From: Paraeggerthella hongkongensis | GTDB taxonomy: Bacteria > Actinomycetota > Coriobacteriia > Coriobacteriales > Eggerthellaceae | Length of the DNA: 50,094 bases | Direction of reading: 5' to 3' | Assembly: GCF_003340345.1 (NCBI RefSeq) | Contig: NZ_PPTQ01000020.1 | Span: forward strand, 1-50,094 | Shown: one piece after another, positions 8,192 through 16,532 of the stretch | Position numbering within the stretch: the stretch's first letter is position 1 | Layout: every line of letters begins with the position of its first letter | Notes under the pieces: generated by a model | What the model was told of the DNA's origin: nothing | Seen by the model: the letters and a program-made list of their open reading frames with translations, nothing else | Database searches by the model: none | Program-made: the position numbers and the translations under genes

Positions 8192-9001
8192 CTATTCCTG
8201 AACGCCTGCCAACACGCCAATATTGGGGCTGTTGGGGTGAGCGTCGGAAAGCCCTGGATCCGCAGGAGGCTGCTCCTGCGTGGAGACCACGATGCTCGCA
8301 ATGTCGCGAACGAAGTAGTTTGCAGGCGTTTTCGTCATCCAAAGCTGGTTATTGCCGCCTACGGAAGCGGACAGGTCTTCGTCGTTGATCTGATAGCTCA
8401 GCACCGCATGATGCCCCAGCACGTAGCCCAAAGAGAACGAAACTTCGGTACCGTCGGAAGAAACGAACGTCACCGTGTTCGCTCCCGGCTGCACGGACGC
8501 ACGGCTTAGCAAGTGCTCCACGGGAATGCCCTTCACGTCGGCCGTGATGGTCGCGCGCCCGCCAACCGGATTCCCGCCGCAGGTGCATGACATCACCTTG
8601 TTCGTGGACTCCTCCTTGGCAAGATCGCCAACCGAAGCGGTGAACGCTGACTGCACGTCCCCTGAAACCGACAGCTGCCAACCAAGGGGATTGTCGACCG
8701 CAAGATCGACGGATGCTCCGCACAAGGCGTTCGTAGCCCGTTGAAACAGTGTTTTGATGAGGGCGTTCGGCGTAATGGCACCCTGGTCATACGAGAATTC
8801 GCCCTTGACTACAGTATCGGTGACCTGCATGTTCTCGATCGGCGCACCGTGGGTCCGCGCCTCGTTTTCGCCAGCGGGACGCGATGTCGAAGCATCCGTC
8901 TCGGACGCGAGAGCAACCGGCGCGGCCGCCATCGAAGCAACCATGGTCAAACCGGCCAAAGCGGAGAGCGTCGTGCGACCGTGCTGCATCTTCGTTTTCA
9001 T
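8192..9001 (-). CDS. sulfite-oxidase-like Moco-binding protein, lacking its dimerisation domain
   Basis: A 269-residue protein with a Sec-type signal peptide (hydrophobic 10-30, likely cut after ALA near residue 32) and a sulfite-oxidase-type Moco-binding domain. The block VMSCTCGGNPVGG (about 136-148) aligns with the region that holds the molybdenum-ligand cysteine in the family; Cys139 matches Cys314 of the neighbour at 9014. The frame stops after LAGVQE exactly where the dimerisation domain should begin, and the missing domain follows in another frame at 7905-8183. Unlike its neighbour it has no heme motifs. Start ATG 9001 is preceded by AGAGGAG. It follows the heme-containing paralogue by 12 bases, so both are in one operon. 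The substrate is unknown. Confidence 0.75.
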   Translation of the reverse strand: MKTKMQHGRTTLSALAGLTMVASMAAAPVALASETDASTSRPAGENEARTHGAPIENMQVTDTVVKGEFSYDQGAITPNALIKTLFQRATNALCGASVDLAVDNPLGWQLSVSGDVQSAFTASVGDLAKEESTNKVMSCTCGGNPVGGRATITADVKGIPVEHLLSRASVQPGANTVTFVSSDGTEVSFSLGYVLGHHAVLSYQINDEDLSASVGGNNQLWMTKTPANYFVRDIASIVVSTQEQPPADPGLSDAHPNSPNIGVLAGVQE

Positions 9002-9013
9002 GTCGACTCCTCT

Positions 9014-10654
9014 CTACTCTACCGTGAACATGAATTGCGTGTTGTACTGGCAAACACGATCGGCTCCGTCGGGCGTTACGCTGGTGGTGCGAATATCAAG
9101 CAGGTACGCACCCGGAGACGGCGGCGTGAAGTCCATGCGCCAATACGTCCAGTAATCGGCATTGTTGTCGGGCGTGTCGAGCGTCGTCCACGTTTTTCCA
9201 TGGTCGAAGGAGAATTCAACCTTCTTGATAGGCTCGTCCCATGCATCGGCAAAGCCTTCCAAATGCACGGTCTTGGCCTCATCGCCCGACAGGACCACGC
9301 CGGTCGGGTAGTTCAGCACGCCGCTGTTGGGCTTGGAATAGATCTCGCCCGTGCGATCGTCGGTGAACTGGCCCACGTACAGCTGGTCATTGAGTTCGTC
9401 AGCGGGCTTCGTCATGAACGTCAGATTGGAGATGCGCTTCGTGAAGTTGCCGCCCGAAGTCTTATACACCCAGATCATGCAAGGATATCCTTGAGAATTG
9501 GGGAGCAGCTTGCCGTCCATCTTGGTCACGATGATGGCGTCGTTGTCGCGCAGCCAATCGAGGCTCATTTGAGCGTAATCGTATCCGTCGGAGCTGATGG
9601 GGCTCAAAATGTTGGCACCCGCTTTGGGCTTCGCATAGTCGATGATGGCAGATACGGGAATACCCTCCACCTCGCTCTGCATGATGGTAGCCTGGCCCAC
9701 GCCGTTGATAGTGCAGTCCATCTTCATGACCTGCTTCACGGTGCCGAACTTCTGCTCCATTTCGGGCAGCGTCATCTCGACGGGATTCTCGCAATCGCCG
9801 TCAATGGAAACGACCCAGTTCTGGTAGATGGATTCGTCAACCTGGGAATCATCGGTCAACCATTGGCTCGGCTCGTCTTTGATGGTCTTGTAGAATCGGT
9901 TTTCCGGCGGTGTGATGGTGGTCTGGTCGTACGAGATGGAGGGCTTTGCCTCGTCGGCCTTCAAATCGGTGATGCCCTTGTACAGGTTGTACTTCACTTC
10001 GTCCCATCGTTCGAACGTCCCTGTTTTCGCATCGACGTAATGGCAGGACTGGCACGTGCCGCCGTCTTTGTCGACGAACATGGGGCTGCCCATGTGCAGC
10101 GTATGGATGGGGTCGCTCAGCTTGTTTCCCGAGTAGGATTCGGAATGGCACGCGATGCAGTTTTGGTATCCCTGCTCGGTGTTGTATCCGAAGAAAATAA
10201 GCCGATGGTACGTTGGCAAGCTCATAAGCGCGTTCTCGAGCGTGTGGCACGAGGTGCATCCGCGCTTGTCTGCGTCAAGGTAGGTGTTGTTGAATCCGAT
10301 GTCATCGGAAGGAACCGGCTGCACCAAAAAACCGTTGCGGTCGGTGTAACGACGCGGAGAGCGAGACTCGGCGTTGGCGTCGTTCTTCTCGGTGTTCTGG
10401 TAAAACTCGGGCAACGACGCAATGCCGTCCACAAAGCGACCCGACTCGGGAAATCCGCTATAGGCTGCAAGCTGATCGGGACCCGAACTAGCTGCAGGTT
10501 CCGCCTTCGTCCCGGTTGAATCCGGCTCGTCCGACGAAGGTTTGGGGCTGCACCCCCATGCCGCAAACGAAGCGACCATGGCTACTGCCACGAGGGAGGC
10601 GATCAACTTCGGCTTGCTTCGATGGCGCGAACCCGCGCATTCTTCTTTCTTCAT
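9014..10654 (-). CDS. triheme cytochrome c fused to a sulfite-oxidase-like Moco domain
   Basis: A 546-residue exported protein. The N terminus has a signal peptide ending in WGC (Cys35), a non-standard lipobox, so it may be a lipoprotein. Residues 130-205 carry three heme c sites: CTSCH (133), CIACH (166) and CQSCH (201), with further His residues (IHTLH, YHR) that could be axial ligands. From about 275 follows a sulfite-oxidase-type Moco domain, with Cys314 in MDCTINGVG as the likely molybdenum ligand, and from about 435 the Ig-like dimerisation domain (VEFSFDHGKTWTTL). Start ATG 10654 follows AGGAGGA; longer starts give no family sequence. The layout suggests an extracytoplasmic oxidoreductase that passes electrons through hemes. 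The substrate cannot be named. Confidence 0.85.
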   Translation of the reverse strand: MKKEECAGSRHRSKPKLIASLVAVAMVASFAAWGCSPKPSSDEPDSTGTKAEPAASSGPDQLAAYSGFPESGRFVDGIASLPEFYQNTEKNDANAESRSPRRYTDRNGFLVQPVPSDDIGFNNTYLDADKRGCTSCHTLENALMSLPTYHRLIFFGYNTEQGYQNCIACHSESYSGNKLSDPIHTLHMGSPMFVDKDGGTCQSCHYVDAKTGTFERWDEVKYNLYKGITDLKADEAKPSISYDQTTITPPENRFYKTIKDEPSQWLTDDSQVDESIYQNWVVSIDGDCENPVEMTLPEMEQKFGTVKQVMKMDCTINGVGQATIMQSEVEGIPVSAIIDYAKPKAGANILSPISSDGYDYAQMSLDWLRDNDAIIVTKMDGKLLPNSQGYPCMIWVYKTSGGNFTKRISNLTFMTKPADELNDQLYVGQFTDDRTGEIYSKPNSGVLNYPTGVVLSGDEAKTVHLEGFADAWDEPIKKVEFSFDHGKTWTTLDTPDNNADYWTYWRMDFTPPSPGAYLLDIRTTSVTPDGADRVCQYNTQFMFTVE

Positions 10655-10785
10655 GAAATCCTCCTTTGCAATGGGAAACGAAAACCGATTCTCCTTTCTT
10701 CCGGTTGTCCTCTTTTGGCAGGCCAGCGCCACAGCAAGCCGCGAACCCCTCCCTCGTGCCATGGGTTCGCAGCCGCTTGGCGCAG

Positions 10786-12276
10786 CTATCCCTTCGACTG
10801 TCCGCGTCTTTGCGGGCCATCTGATTCTGCGATTTGCGCGCGACGATGGTCGTAATGCTCGATATAGGTCTTGTCCAGCAGGGACTTTTCGTAAAACCCT
10901 ACGTCTCGGTTGTATTCAAGAGACGCGTCCTCGATGCTTTTGAACTCATCTATGAGCGATCCGTCTTCGCGATAGTATCGAAGAAACATCTCGGAGCAGT
11001 GTTCTTGCAAGTAAGGCAGAAACGTGAGGTGGAACTTCTCGGAAGCCACGAAAAAGTGCCGAATACCATCATCATGCTGCCGCAAAAACCCCAGATCAAG
11101 AAGGCGGGCGAAATCACTTCGAGCACATGGATAGGATATCCCGTACCGATGGACGTGGATTGCGTACGTGAACTCGGCGTTGCTGTGCAGAACGGCTTCG
11201 AGCAGGACCGCCTTTTGTCGATAGTTCAGCGACTCGTCAGCGTCGATAATGAGGCGAAGCCGCTCGCGCCGGCGCCGCATCCCCTCAAGCTTGGTCATGG
11301 TCCATCGCTGCTCGTCCACCACAAGCGCAACGGCCCGCTCAAAATAACCCGTCCAATCGTAGTACCCGTCGCAAGCCACAGCCAGATCTTCGGGCGTTCC
11401 GGAAAGGCAATGGTCCTCGACGAAGTTCTCGTCATCGGAGTACAGCAGCTTAAGGACGGGAATATGGGCGGAGAAGTGGTATCCAGCCCGATGCAAAACG
11501 ATAAAGTACAGTATGTAGGCGAGCACGGAATTTCCCGCCGGAAAGAGACGAAACGTTTTGAAGTAGTACAGAGAAACAAGCGCGTTGATCAGCGTGTGGT
11601 TTCCTTCGCAGGTCGCGCAAAACGACTCCAGCGCCAAAGCACGCCGCTCGGAAACGTCGGCTTCGAGAAACTCGACGCCGCATACCTCTTTGATCGAAAT
11701 GCCCTCGACCAGCTTGGCATGCAAAGACTCGATGAACGAAGCGGAAAGCGGCTCGCCGCGATACGCCTCGATGTTCAGCAAGATGTTTCCGGCATTAGAA
11801 ACAAGCAGTTCAACGCCGTTTTCAGGTTCGCATGCCTGAACGCACACGCGCTTCAACCGCAAGGTGTCGGACGCGCCGTACTCCAACCGCGCGGCAGCAG
11901 CAACCTCTTCGGCCGCAAGGTTCAACTCGTAATGCCCGCCCTCGGGATCCGACAAAATGCGAGCGTAGTGAACAGCCAAACCTTCGTTCACCTGGTACGT
12001 TTCAAGCAAGCTGCTCAAAAGCCATGTGGGAGCGTACCAATTCTGCGTCATCGGCGCTTCAGTGCTTGCGGCAGAGTGCTCCACGGCGAAGGGAACGGGC
12101 AGCGCTCTGCCCTGGCAGCGGCGCAGCTTATTGAGCACGATCCAGCACAACGACAGATCCTCGGGAGAAACGTCGAGGGCCTTCGCGATAGATTCGAGCG
12201 TTTGCGACTTTCTCGACGCAAGGGAAAAAGCACGCCCCAGCAACGACCGATCGTCTGCCACAAGACCCTCCCCCAT
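10786..12276 (-). CDS. degenerate Fic-domain protein with C-terminal winged helix
   Basis: A soluble 496-residue protein not recognised at first sight. Its centre (about 175-330) follows the plan of Fic proteins: an ELH-like helix (FIESLHAKLVEGISI), then LVSLYYFKTFRLFPAGNSVL in the place of the signature HPFxDGNGRxxR, then YILYFIVLHRAGYHF. The catalytic His is Arg and both arginines are lost; only the GN pair remains. The C-terminal part (about 350-412: LNYRQKAVLLEAVLHSN...YGISYPCARSDFARLLDLGFL) is the winged helix that commonly follows Fic domains. The N terminus (20-60) may be another HTH. AMP transfer is unlikely; a transcriptional regulator of the Moco operon, which lies 131 bases downstream on the same strand, is my inference. 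The start is ATG 12276; GTG 12285 is the alternative. Confidence 0.65.
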   Translation of the reverse strand: MGEGLVADDRSLLGRAFSLASRKSQTLESIAKALDVSPEDLSLCWIVLNKLRRCQGRALPVPFAVEHSAASTEAPMTQNWYAPTWLLSSLLETYQVNEGLAVHYARILSDPEGGHYELNLAAEEVAAAARLEYGASDTLRLKRVCVQACEPENGVELLVSNAGNILLNIEAYRGEPLSASFIESLHAKLVEGISIKEVCGVEFLEADVSERRALALESFCATCEGNHTLINALVSLYYFKTFRLFPAGNSVLAYILYFIVLHRAGYHFSAHIPVLKLLYSDDENFVEDHCLSGTPEDLAVACDGYYDWTGYFERAVALVVDEQRWTMTKLEGMRRRRERLRLIIDADESLNYRQKAVLLEAVLHSNAEFTYAIHVHRYGISYPCARSDFARLLDLGFLRQHDDGIRHFFVASEKFHLTFLPYLQEHCSEMFLRYYREDGSLIDEFKSIEDASLEYNRDVGFYEKSLLDKTYIEHYDHRRAQIAESDGPQRRGQSKG

Positions 12277-12411
12277 GATCCTCACCTCGTCTCAAGAATC
12301 ACCTTCTTGGGCCATAGTCTCAAATGCGTAACCAGGCGTTCAAGAGTTCGAGGAAGGACTAGAAAGTATTTGCTATGGGCAGATCATGGGCCGTGAAACC
12401 ACGTGGAGCAA

Positions 12412-13146
12412 TCAGCTTTCCAACCCCGTAAGCGAAAGGACGATACCCTCCGGCAAGCGGTCGCGATACGTAGTGGTCTGCACGCGATAGGGATGAACCT
12501 TGTTATCCTCTTGGCACAAGACCTCGAAACCGCGTTTACCGAAGAACGCGAACGTCTTCTCCTTGTTGCGCGTCAGGTCGTCCTCGAACAGCTCCCCCAT
12601 GATTCCGCGGCACCCGTAGTAATCGGCGATCAGGCACAGCACCTCCAGTACGAACGTGCCGCAGCCCAAGTCCTCCTTGCGCGTAACGAAATCGATAATG
12701 CGCACGTGATCGTCCGAGGAATCTCCCTGAGTAAGCGTGACGTCGGCGATAATGGTGGAGGCGGCATCGGCGTTCGCATCGTTTTCGGTGCGCACGTTCA
12801 GGTACAGCTGAATCCGGTCGTAGCCAAACGGCGCGTATTCAGGCTCCAGGCGCAACCTTCCCGCCAAAAAACAGTAGAGCGTACGCTCCCCGGTATCCTT
12901 CGTCGCAATAAGCGTCTCGATTCCCGCCATTGCTTCCTCCCGTCTCGCACCGTATTGCCACCGCACGTCGCAGCGCATCCCTATCGTATCCATTTTCCCC
13001 GGCGGATTCGCCCCGCAATGCACGACGAACGACCGGACGAACGCGGCATGGCTGGAAAACGAGGAAGGTTGGAAAAGGAATGGGGCGTTCCGATAACGCG
13101 TTATCTCTTCTTCGGATAGGTAGGTCATCTGATTATCCGGTATCAT
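12412..13146 (-). CDS. GNAT-like acetyltransferase domain protein
   Basis: A protein of about 244 residues of unknown function. The C-terminal half shows a GNAT-like acyl-CoA-binding block (EDLGCGTFVLEVLCLIADYYG) followed by a helix and NKEKTFAFFGKRGFEVL, which fits the end of a GNAT fold. The N-terminal half (TYLSEEEITRYRNAPFLF onwards, and LYCFLAGRLRLEPEY) resembles no family I know. The frame is open further upstream into metA, which is divergent, so I placed the start at ATG 13146; ATG 13128 is also possible and neither has a strong ribosome binding site. No membrane segment. Whether it is an active enzyme is open. Confidence 0.55.
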   Translation of the reverse strand: MIPDNQMTYLSEEEITRYRNAPFLFQPSSFSSHAAFVRSFVVHCGANPPGKMDTIGMRCDVRWQYGARREEAMAGIETLIATKDTGERTLYCFLAGRLRLEPEYAPFGYDRIQLYLNVRTENDANADAASTIIADVTLTQGDSSDDHVRIIDFVTRKEDLGCGTFVLEVLCLIADYYGCRGIMGELFEDDLTRNKEKTFAFFGKRGFEVLCQEDNKVHPYRVQTTTYRDRLPEGIVLSLTGLES

Positions 13147-13219
13147 ACACTCAGCCAAAACACTCGGCCTTGAGCGCCGCCGCAGCGCATGAAGCGGCAG
13201 ACGAGATTGCGAGGTCATC

Positions 13220-14161
13220 ATGCCCATCAGAATCCCCGATTCCCTGCCCGCCACCGACATCCTCGAAGGCGAGAACATCTTCGTCATGACCGAGTACCGG
13301 GCCATGCATCAGGACATTCGCCCGCTCAAGGTCTTGCTACTGAACCTCATGCCCACGAAGATCGTCACCGAAACCCAAATCATGCGCAAGCTGTCGAACA
13401 CGCCGCTGCAAATCGAAGTCGAGCTGCTGCAGACCATCAGCCATGAGGCGAAAAACGTGTCCGGCGAGCACTTATCGACGTTCTACACCTCGTTCGACGA
13501 GATCAAAGACAAGCGATACGACGGCATGATCATCACGGGTGCGCCCGTAGAGCTGCTGGACTTCGAGCATGTGGATTATTGGGACGAACTGACGGCCATC
13601 ATGGATTGGTCGACAACCAACGTGCACTCGGTGTTCCATATCTGCTGGGGCGCGCAAGCGGGCATTTACCATCACTACGGCATTCAGAAGCACGAACTGG
13701 AAAACAAGCTGTCAGGCGTATTCGAGCACCAGGTGGACAAGCCCTCGTCGCCCTTGGTTCGCGGATTCGACGACGCGTTTCGCGCCCCGCATTCGCGCTA
13801 CACCGAAGTGCGAGCCGAAGACATCGAGGCCCATCCGCAGCTCGAGCTGATCGCAACATCGGAAGAAGCCGGCGTGTATCTTGCCAAGAGCGTCGACAGC
13901 CGTCACTTTTTCGCGTTCGGCCACCCCGAATACGACGACGATACGCTTCTGAAAGAATACGAACGAGACGCGGCGAAGGGCATGGGGGTGGCGCTGCCTG
14001 CGCACTACTTCCCCAACGACGACCCAACGCAAAAGCCCTCGGCAACATGGCGCGCCCATGCGCAGCTTTTGTACACGAATTGGCTGAACTACTACGTCTA
14101 CCAGACCACTCCCTACGATCTGGACAAAGTGGGAACCGAGGAGGACTCTTCGCATGAGTAA
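13220..14161 (+). CDS. metA: homoserine O-acetyltransferase of the MetA family
   Basis: A 313-residue enzyme of the MetA family, which activates homoserine for methionine synthesis. The catalytic residues are in place by count: Cys142 (HICWGAQAG), His235 and Glu237 (FGHPEYD). Position 111 is Glu ([10 protein letters not shown]). In this family Glu at 111 goes with acetyl-CoA and Gly, as in E. coli, with succinyl-CoA, so this MetA should produce O-acetylhomoserine in spite of the common name succinyltransferase. This agrees with the O-acetylhomoserine sulfhydrylase at 6432-7712. Its stop codon overlaps the start of a 72-residue frame (14154). It is divergent from the GNAT-like gene. Confidence 0.95.
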   Translation: MPIRIPDSLPATDILEGENIFVMTEYRAMHQDIRPLKVLLLNLMPTKIVTETQIMRKLSNTPLQIEVELLQTISHEAKNVSGEHLSTFYTSFDEIKDKRYDGMIITGAPVELLDFEHVDYWDELTAIMDWSTTNVHSVFHICWGAQAGIYHHYGIQKHELENKLSGVFEHQVDKPSSPLVRGFDDAFRAPHSRYTEVRAEDIEAHPQLELIATSEEAGVYLAKSVDSRHFFAFGHPEYDDDTLLKEYERDAAKGMGVALPAHYFPNDDPTQKPSATWRAHAQLLYTNWLNYYVYQTTPYDLDKVGTEEDSSHE

Positions 14162-14372
14162 GCAACACGACGAAGCGAAGGAGCGAGTTTTGCACTACAC
14201 GCTGCGACCGGTATCGACGCCGATCGCGGAAACGATCGATGGATCCGCCCCCGCCCAAAAGCAGGCGGATCCATTCATTCGCCCGGCAACCGAAGACGAC
14301 GACGGCTACGACCCTTTCAGCGATCGACCGCCCGCACCGGAGCCCACGTACCAGGAAGACCCCTGGCGCTAA
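14154..14372 (+). CDS. small acidic protein translationally coupled to metA
   Basis: A 72-residue frame beginning inside the last codons of metA (ATG overlaps the metA stop region by 8 bases) and preceded by a strong GAGGAGG site, which supports real translation. The product is hydrophilic, without Cys or membrane segment, and rich in Pro and Asp/Glu in its second half ([20 protein letters not shown]), probably disordered. No family is recognised. Coupling to metA suggests a role connected with that enzyme, but nothing in the sequence shows it. Confidence 0.6.
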   Translation: MSKQHDEAKERVLHYTLRPVSTPIAETIDGSAPAQKQADPFIRPATEDDDGYDPFSDRPPAPEPTYQEDPWR

Positions 14373-14391
14373 CCTTCCGCAACGCAGCTTG

Positions 14392-15069
14392 CTATCGAGC
14401 TTCGTTCCAGGCCAAGAACGCTTCCACCTCCAGCTCGTCGAACGTGCGAACCGCATGATCGCATGATTCGACGAGCTCTTCGTACGTGCCGGAAACGTCG
14501 CAGTCGTAGATGCCGAGCGTCCGATAGCCCGCCTTTCTGAGCGTGTGCACGGCGTACACCGAATCCTCCATGCCCCACGTGAACGAACGCGGCGTGCCCA
14601 TGAGCTCGCGCGCGCGGTCCCAAACAGCGGGTTCGCGTTTCGACGCGTTCACGTCATCCACCGACACGATAGCGTCAAAATACGGAGCAAACCCGCAACG
14701 CTCCAGGCCAGCTTGCAAATACAGCTGAGGGCTTGAAGATGCGACGGTCATGCGGACCCCGCGGCTGGCAAGTTCCTGCACGAACGCGAGCGCCCCCGCA
14801 CGAGCCTCGACGCGCGTGCGGTAAAAGTCCAGCATGAATTCGTCGACCATGTCCTCCACGTCTTTCCCGGACGCTCCCAAGCCGAATCGCTCATGGAAGA
14901 AGGCGCCGCATTCAGGAATGGTGAGCGTGGTCAGCACGTCTTTGTCGTCCTCAGTCAGCGTCACGTCCGCGCGGCGCGCAAGCTCGGTTTCCATCTCGCG
15001 CCACACGCACATCGAATCGAGCAACGTGCCGTCGCAATCGAACACGATGCCGATCGAAGATGGGTTCAT
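14392..15069 (-). CDS. HAD-superfamily hydrolase (phosphoglycolate phosphatase/beta-phosphoglucomutase-like)
   Basis: A 225-residue soluble phosphatase of HAD subfamily IA. Motif I is FDCDGTLLDS (Asp11 nucleophile, Asp13 general acid), motif II is TVASSS, and the later basic and acidic motifs are SKREPAVWDRA and WGMEDSVYAVHTLRKAGY. An alpha-helical cap lies between motifs I and II. The substrate cannot be predicted from sequence. I chose ATG 15069, preceded by GAAAGGA, over an upstream ATG at 15141 that would add 24 residues before the motif I strand. It is convergent with the metA unit. Confidence 0.85.
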   Translation of the reverse strand: MNPSSIGIVFDCDGTLLDSMCVWREMETELARRADVTLTEDDKDVLTTLTIPECGAFFHERFGLGASGKDVEDMVDEFMLDFYRTRVEARAGALAFVQELASRGVRMTVASSSPQLYLQAGLERCGFAPYFDAIVSVDDVNASKREPAVWDRARELMGTPRSFTWGMEDSVYAVHTLRKAGYRTLGIYDCDVSGTYEELVESCDHAVRTFDELEVEAFLAWNEAR

Positions 15070-15348
15070 GGTGGGGGTCCTTTCGCGGATACGCCGAGCG
15101 ACCAACGCACGTCGCTGCGGCAAGGTTTCTTGTTCGAGCAAATCTTAGCAAACCCCCGCCGCCGGACGAGCGACCGGAAACGCGAATTTGCAGGATATTT
15201 ACCTCCGAAGCCAACGCCTGCCTTCGGGCGCTTGAAAGATGGCGGGTTCGCACGTTGCCCACGCGTTCCGCAACGCATGAAGCGCGCGAGCAACCGCAGA
15301 TCGCAAGTCCCGCCCTCGCTGCCGGGAAGGGTCCCTGCCGTTCTACGA

Positions 15349-15560
15349 CTGCCAGCGCGCGAAAAACCGCTCTCGCTGGCAGGTTTTGACGGTTTGAGGT
15401 CGTTTGATTCCGCAGGAGAAGCGCTTGCACCTGCGCAGTTCAGCTATCCGCCGCCGTGACCAGGTAAAACAAAAAGCGAGCCGGGCAACGATGAAAACGC
15501 TGCCCGGCTCGACGACCTCAAACCGCAAAAAGCTGCCAGCGAGGGCGGTTTTTCGTGCGC
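15349..15560. repeat. long imperfect inverted repeat downstream of pyrE
   Basis: Left arm 15357-15402 and right arm 15513-15560 are imperfect reverse complements of about 46 bases (shared core includes GAAAAACCG, CTCGCTGGCAG, CGGTTTGAGGTCG), enclosing about 110 bases that hold the pyrE terminator. The left arm also contains a perfect 9-bp hairpin, CTGCCAGCG / CGCTGGCAG (15349-15382). The rest of the 569-base gap 15070-15638 shows no gene. It could be a large RNA hairpin or a miniature mobile repeat. Confidence 0.6.
15466..15511 (-). terminator. rho-independent terminator between the repeat arms
   Basis: A perfect 11-bp stem CGAGCCGGGCA / TGCCCGGCTCG (15477-15511) followed on the minus strand by CTTTTTGTTTT. 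It is the only strong terminator after pyrE, about 130 bases past its stop. Confidence 0.85.
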
Positions 15561-15638
15561 AAGGCCCTTGCCGATAGCGATCCAGCAGCGATCCCCGTCC
15601 TTCGCTGCACACCGGGACCGGCAACCGCGGGCACTTGG

Positions 15639-16319
15639 CTACTTCACGCCGTACTGCTGGTAATACGCGTCGAGCGCCGTCTTCACGGCGTCGTCGATGA
15701 CCACGCCTCCCTGCACTTCGCGGTTGTACAGGTACTCGGTGACCTCGGCCATGCTGACGATGGACGCCACGGGGAACCCGTACTTCTCCTGAACCTCTTG
15801 CTGAGCCGTCACAACGCCGCCCTTCCCCACTTCCATGCGGTTGAGCGACACGATAAGCCCCTTGATGTCCACGTCAGCCGCGCCCTTGAGCACGGGATAC
15901 GTTTCGTCAATGGACTTGCCGGAGGTGGTCACGTCCTCGACCATGACCACGCGGTCGCCGTCTTGCAGGTCGGATCCCAGCAGATTGCCCGCATCGGCGC
16001 CGTGGTCCTTGACCTCTTTGCGGTTGGAGCAATAGCGAACTTCCTTGCCGTACAGCTCGGAAATGCCCATGGCGGTAACCACCGACAGGGGGATGCCCTT
16101 GTAGGCCGGACCGAACACCACATCGAAGTCCAAGCCGAAATTGTCATGGATGGCGCGCGCGTAGTACAAGCCCAGTCGGTGCAGCTGATCGCCCGTCACG
16201 TAGGCGCCGGCGTTCATGAAGAAGGGAGACTTACGGCCGCTCTTGAGCGTGAACTCGCCGAACTTGAGCACCTTGCTCTCTACCATGAACTCGATGAACT
16301 CCTGCTTGTACTGCTCCAT
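15639..16319 (-). CDS. pyrE: orotate phosphoribosyltransferase
   Basis: A 226-residue enzyme of de novo pyrimidine synthesis that joins orotate to PRPP to give orotidine 5'-phosphate. The PRPP-binding signature VVMVEDVTTSGKSI is present, together with the N-terminal substrate block LKSGRKSPFFMNAGAY and FGPAYKGIPLSVVTAM. Start ATG 16319 has AAGGAG upstream; a more distant ATG at 16361 would only add 14 residues. It stands alone on the minus strand between the hom terminator and the long inverted repeat; no other pyr gene is in the window. Confidence 0.96.
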   Translation of the reverse strand: MEQYKQEFIEFMVESKVLKFGEFTLKSGRKSPFFMNAGAYVTGDQLHRLGLYYARAIHDNFGLDFDVVFGPAYKGIPLSVVTAMGISELYGKEVRYCSNRKEVKDHGADAGNLLGSDLQDGDRVVMVEDVTTSGKSIDETYPVLKGAADVDIKGLIVSLNRMEVGKGGVVTAQQEVQEKYGFPVASIVSMAEVTEYLYNREVQGGVVIDDAVKTALDAYYQQYGVK

Positions 16320-16439
16320 GCCCGGCTCCTTATCCGTATGCGGCGCGGCCCACCCGCGCACGATCTTCCGGTGAACATGATACTAGAATCAAGCCGGACG
16401 AGGGCTTCGAAACGCGAGCAACGCGCATCGCTCCGATAC

Positions 16440-16478
16440 AAGAAGCGGCCCCGACGATCAACATCGTCGGGGCCGCTT
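16440..16478 (-). terminator. rho-independent terminator of lysA-hom
   Basis: A perfect 15-bp stem (AGCGGCCCCGACGAT with its complement) around a four-base loop at 16445-16478, with a TTCTT tail on the minus strand, about 55 bases past the hom stop. Confidence 0.9.
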
Positions 16479-16532
16479 GCATACGCTGTCAGAAAATCGG
16501 ATCGCAGCTTGCTCAGCTGGAAAAGCCGGTCG

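Noticed and set aside
8741-10519. Plus-strand frame of almost 600 codons opposite the heme-Moco gene
   Set aside because: Antisense shadow: low complexity, no motifs, while the minus strand codes for clear CxxCH and Moco domains.
13147-13305. Longer N terminus for the GNAT-like protein
   Set aside because: It would overlap the start of the divergent metA gene and the added sequence is basic and without family features.
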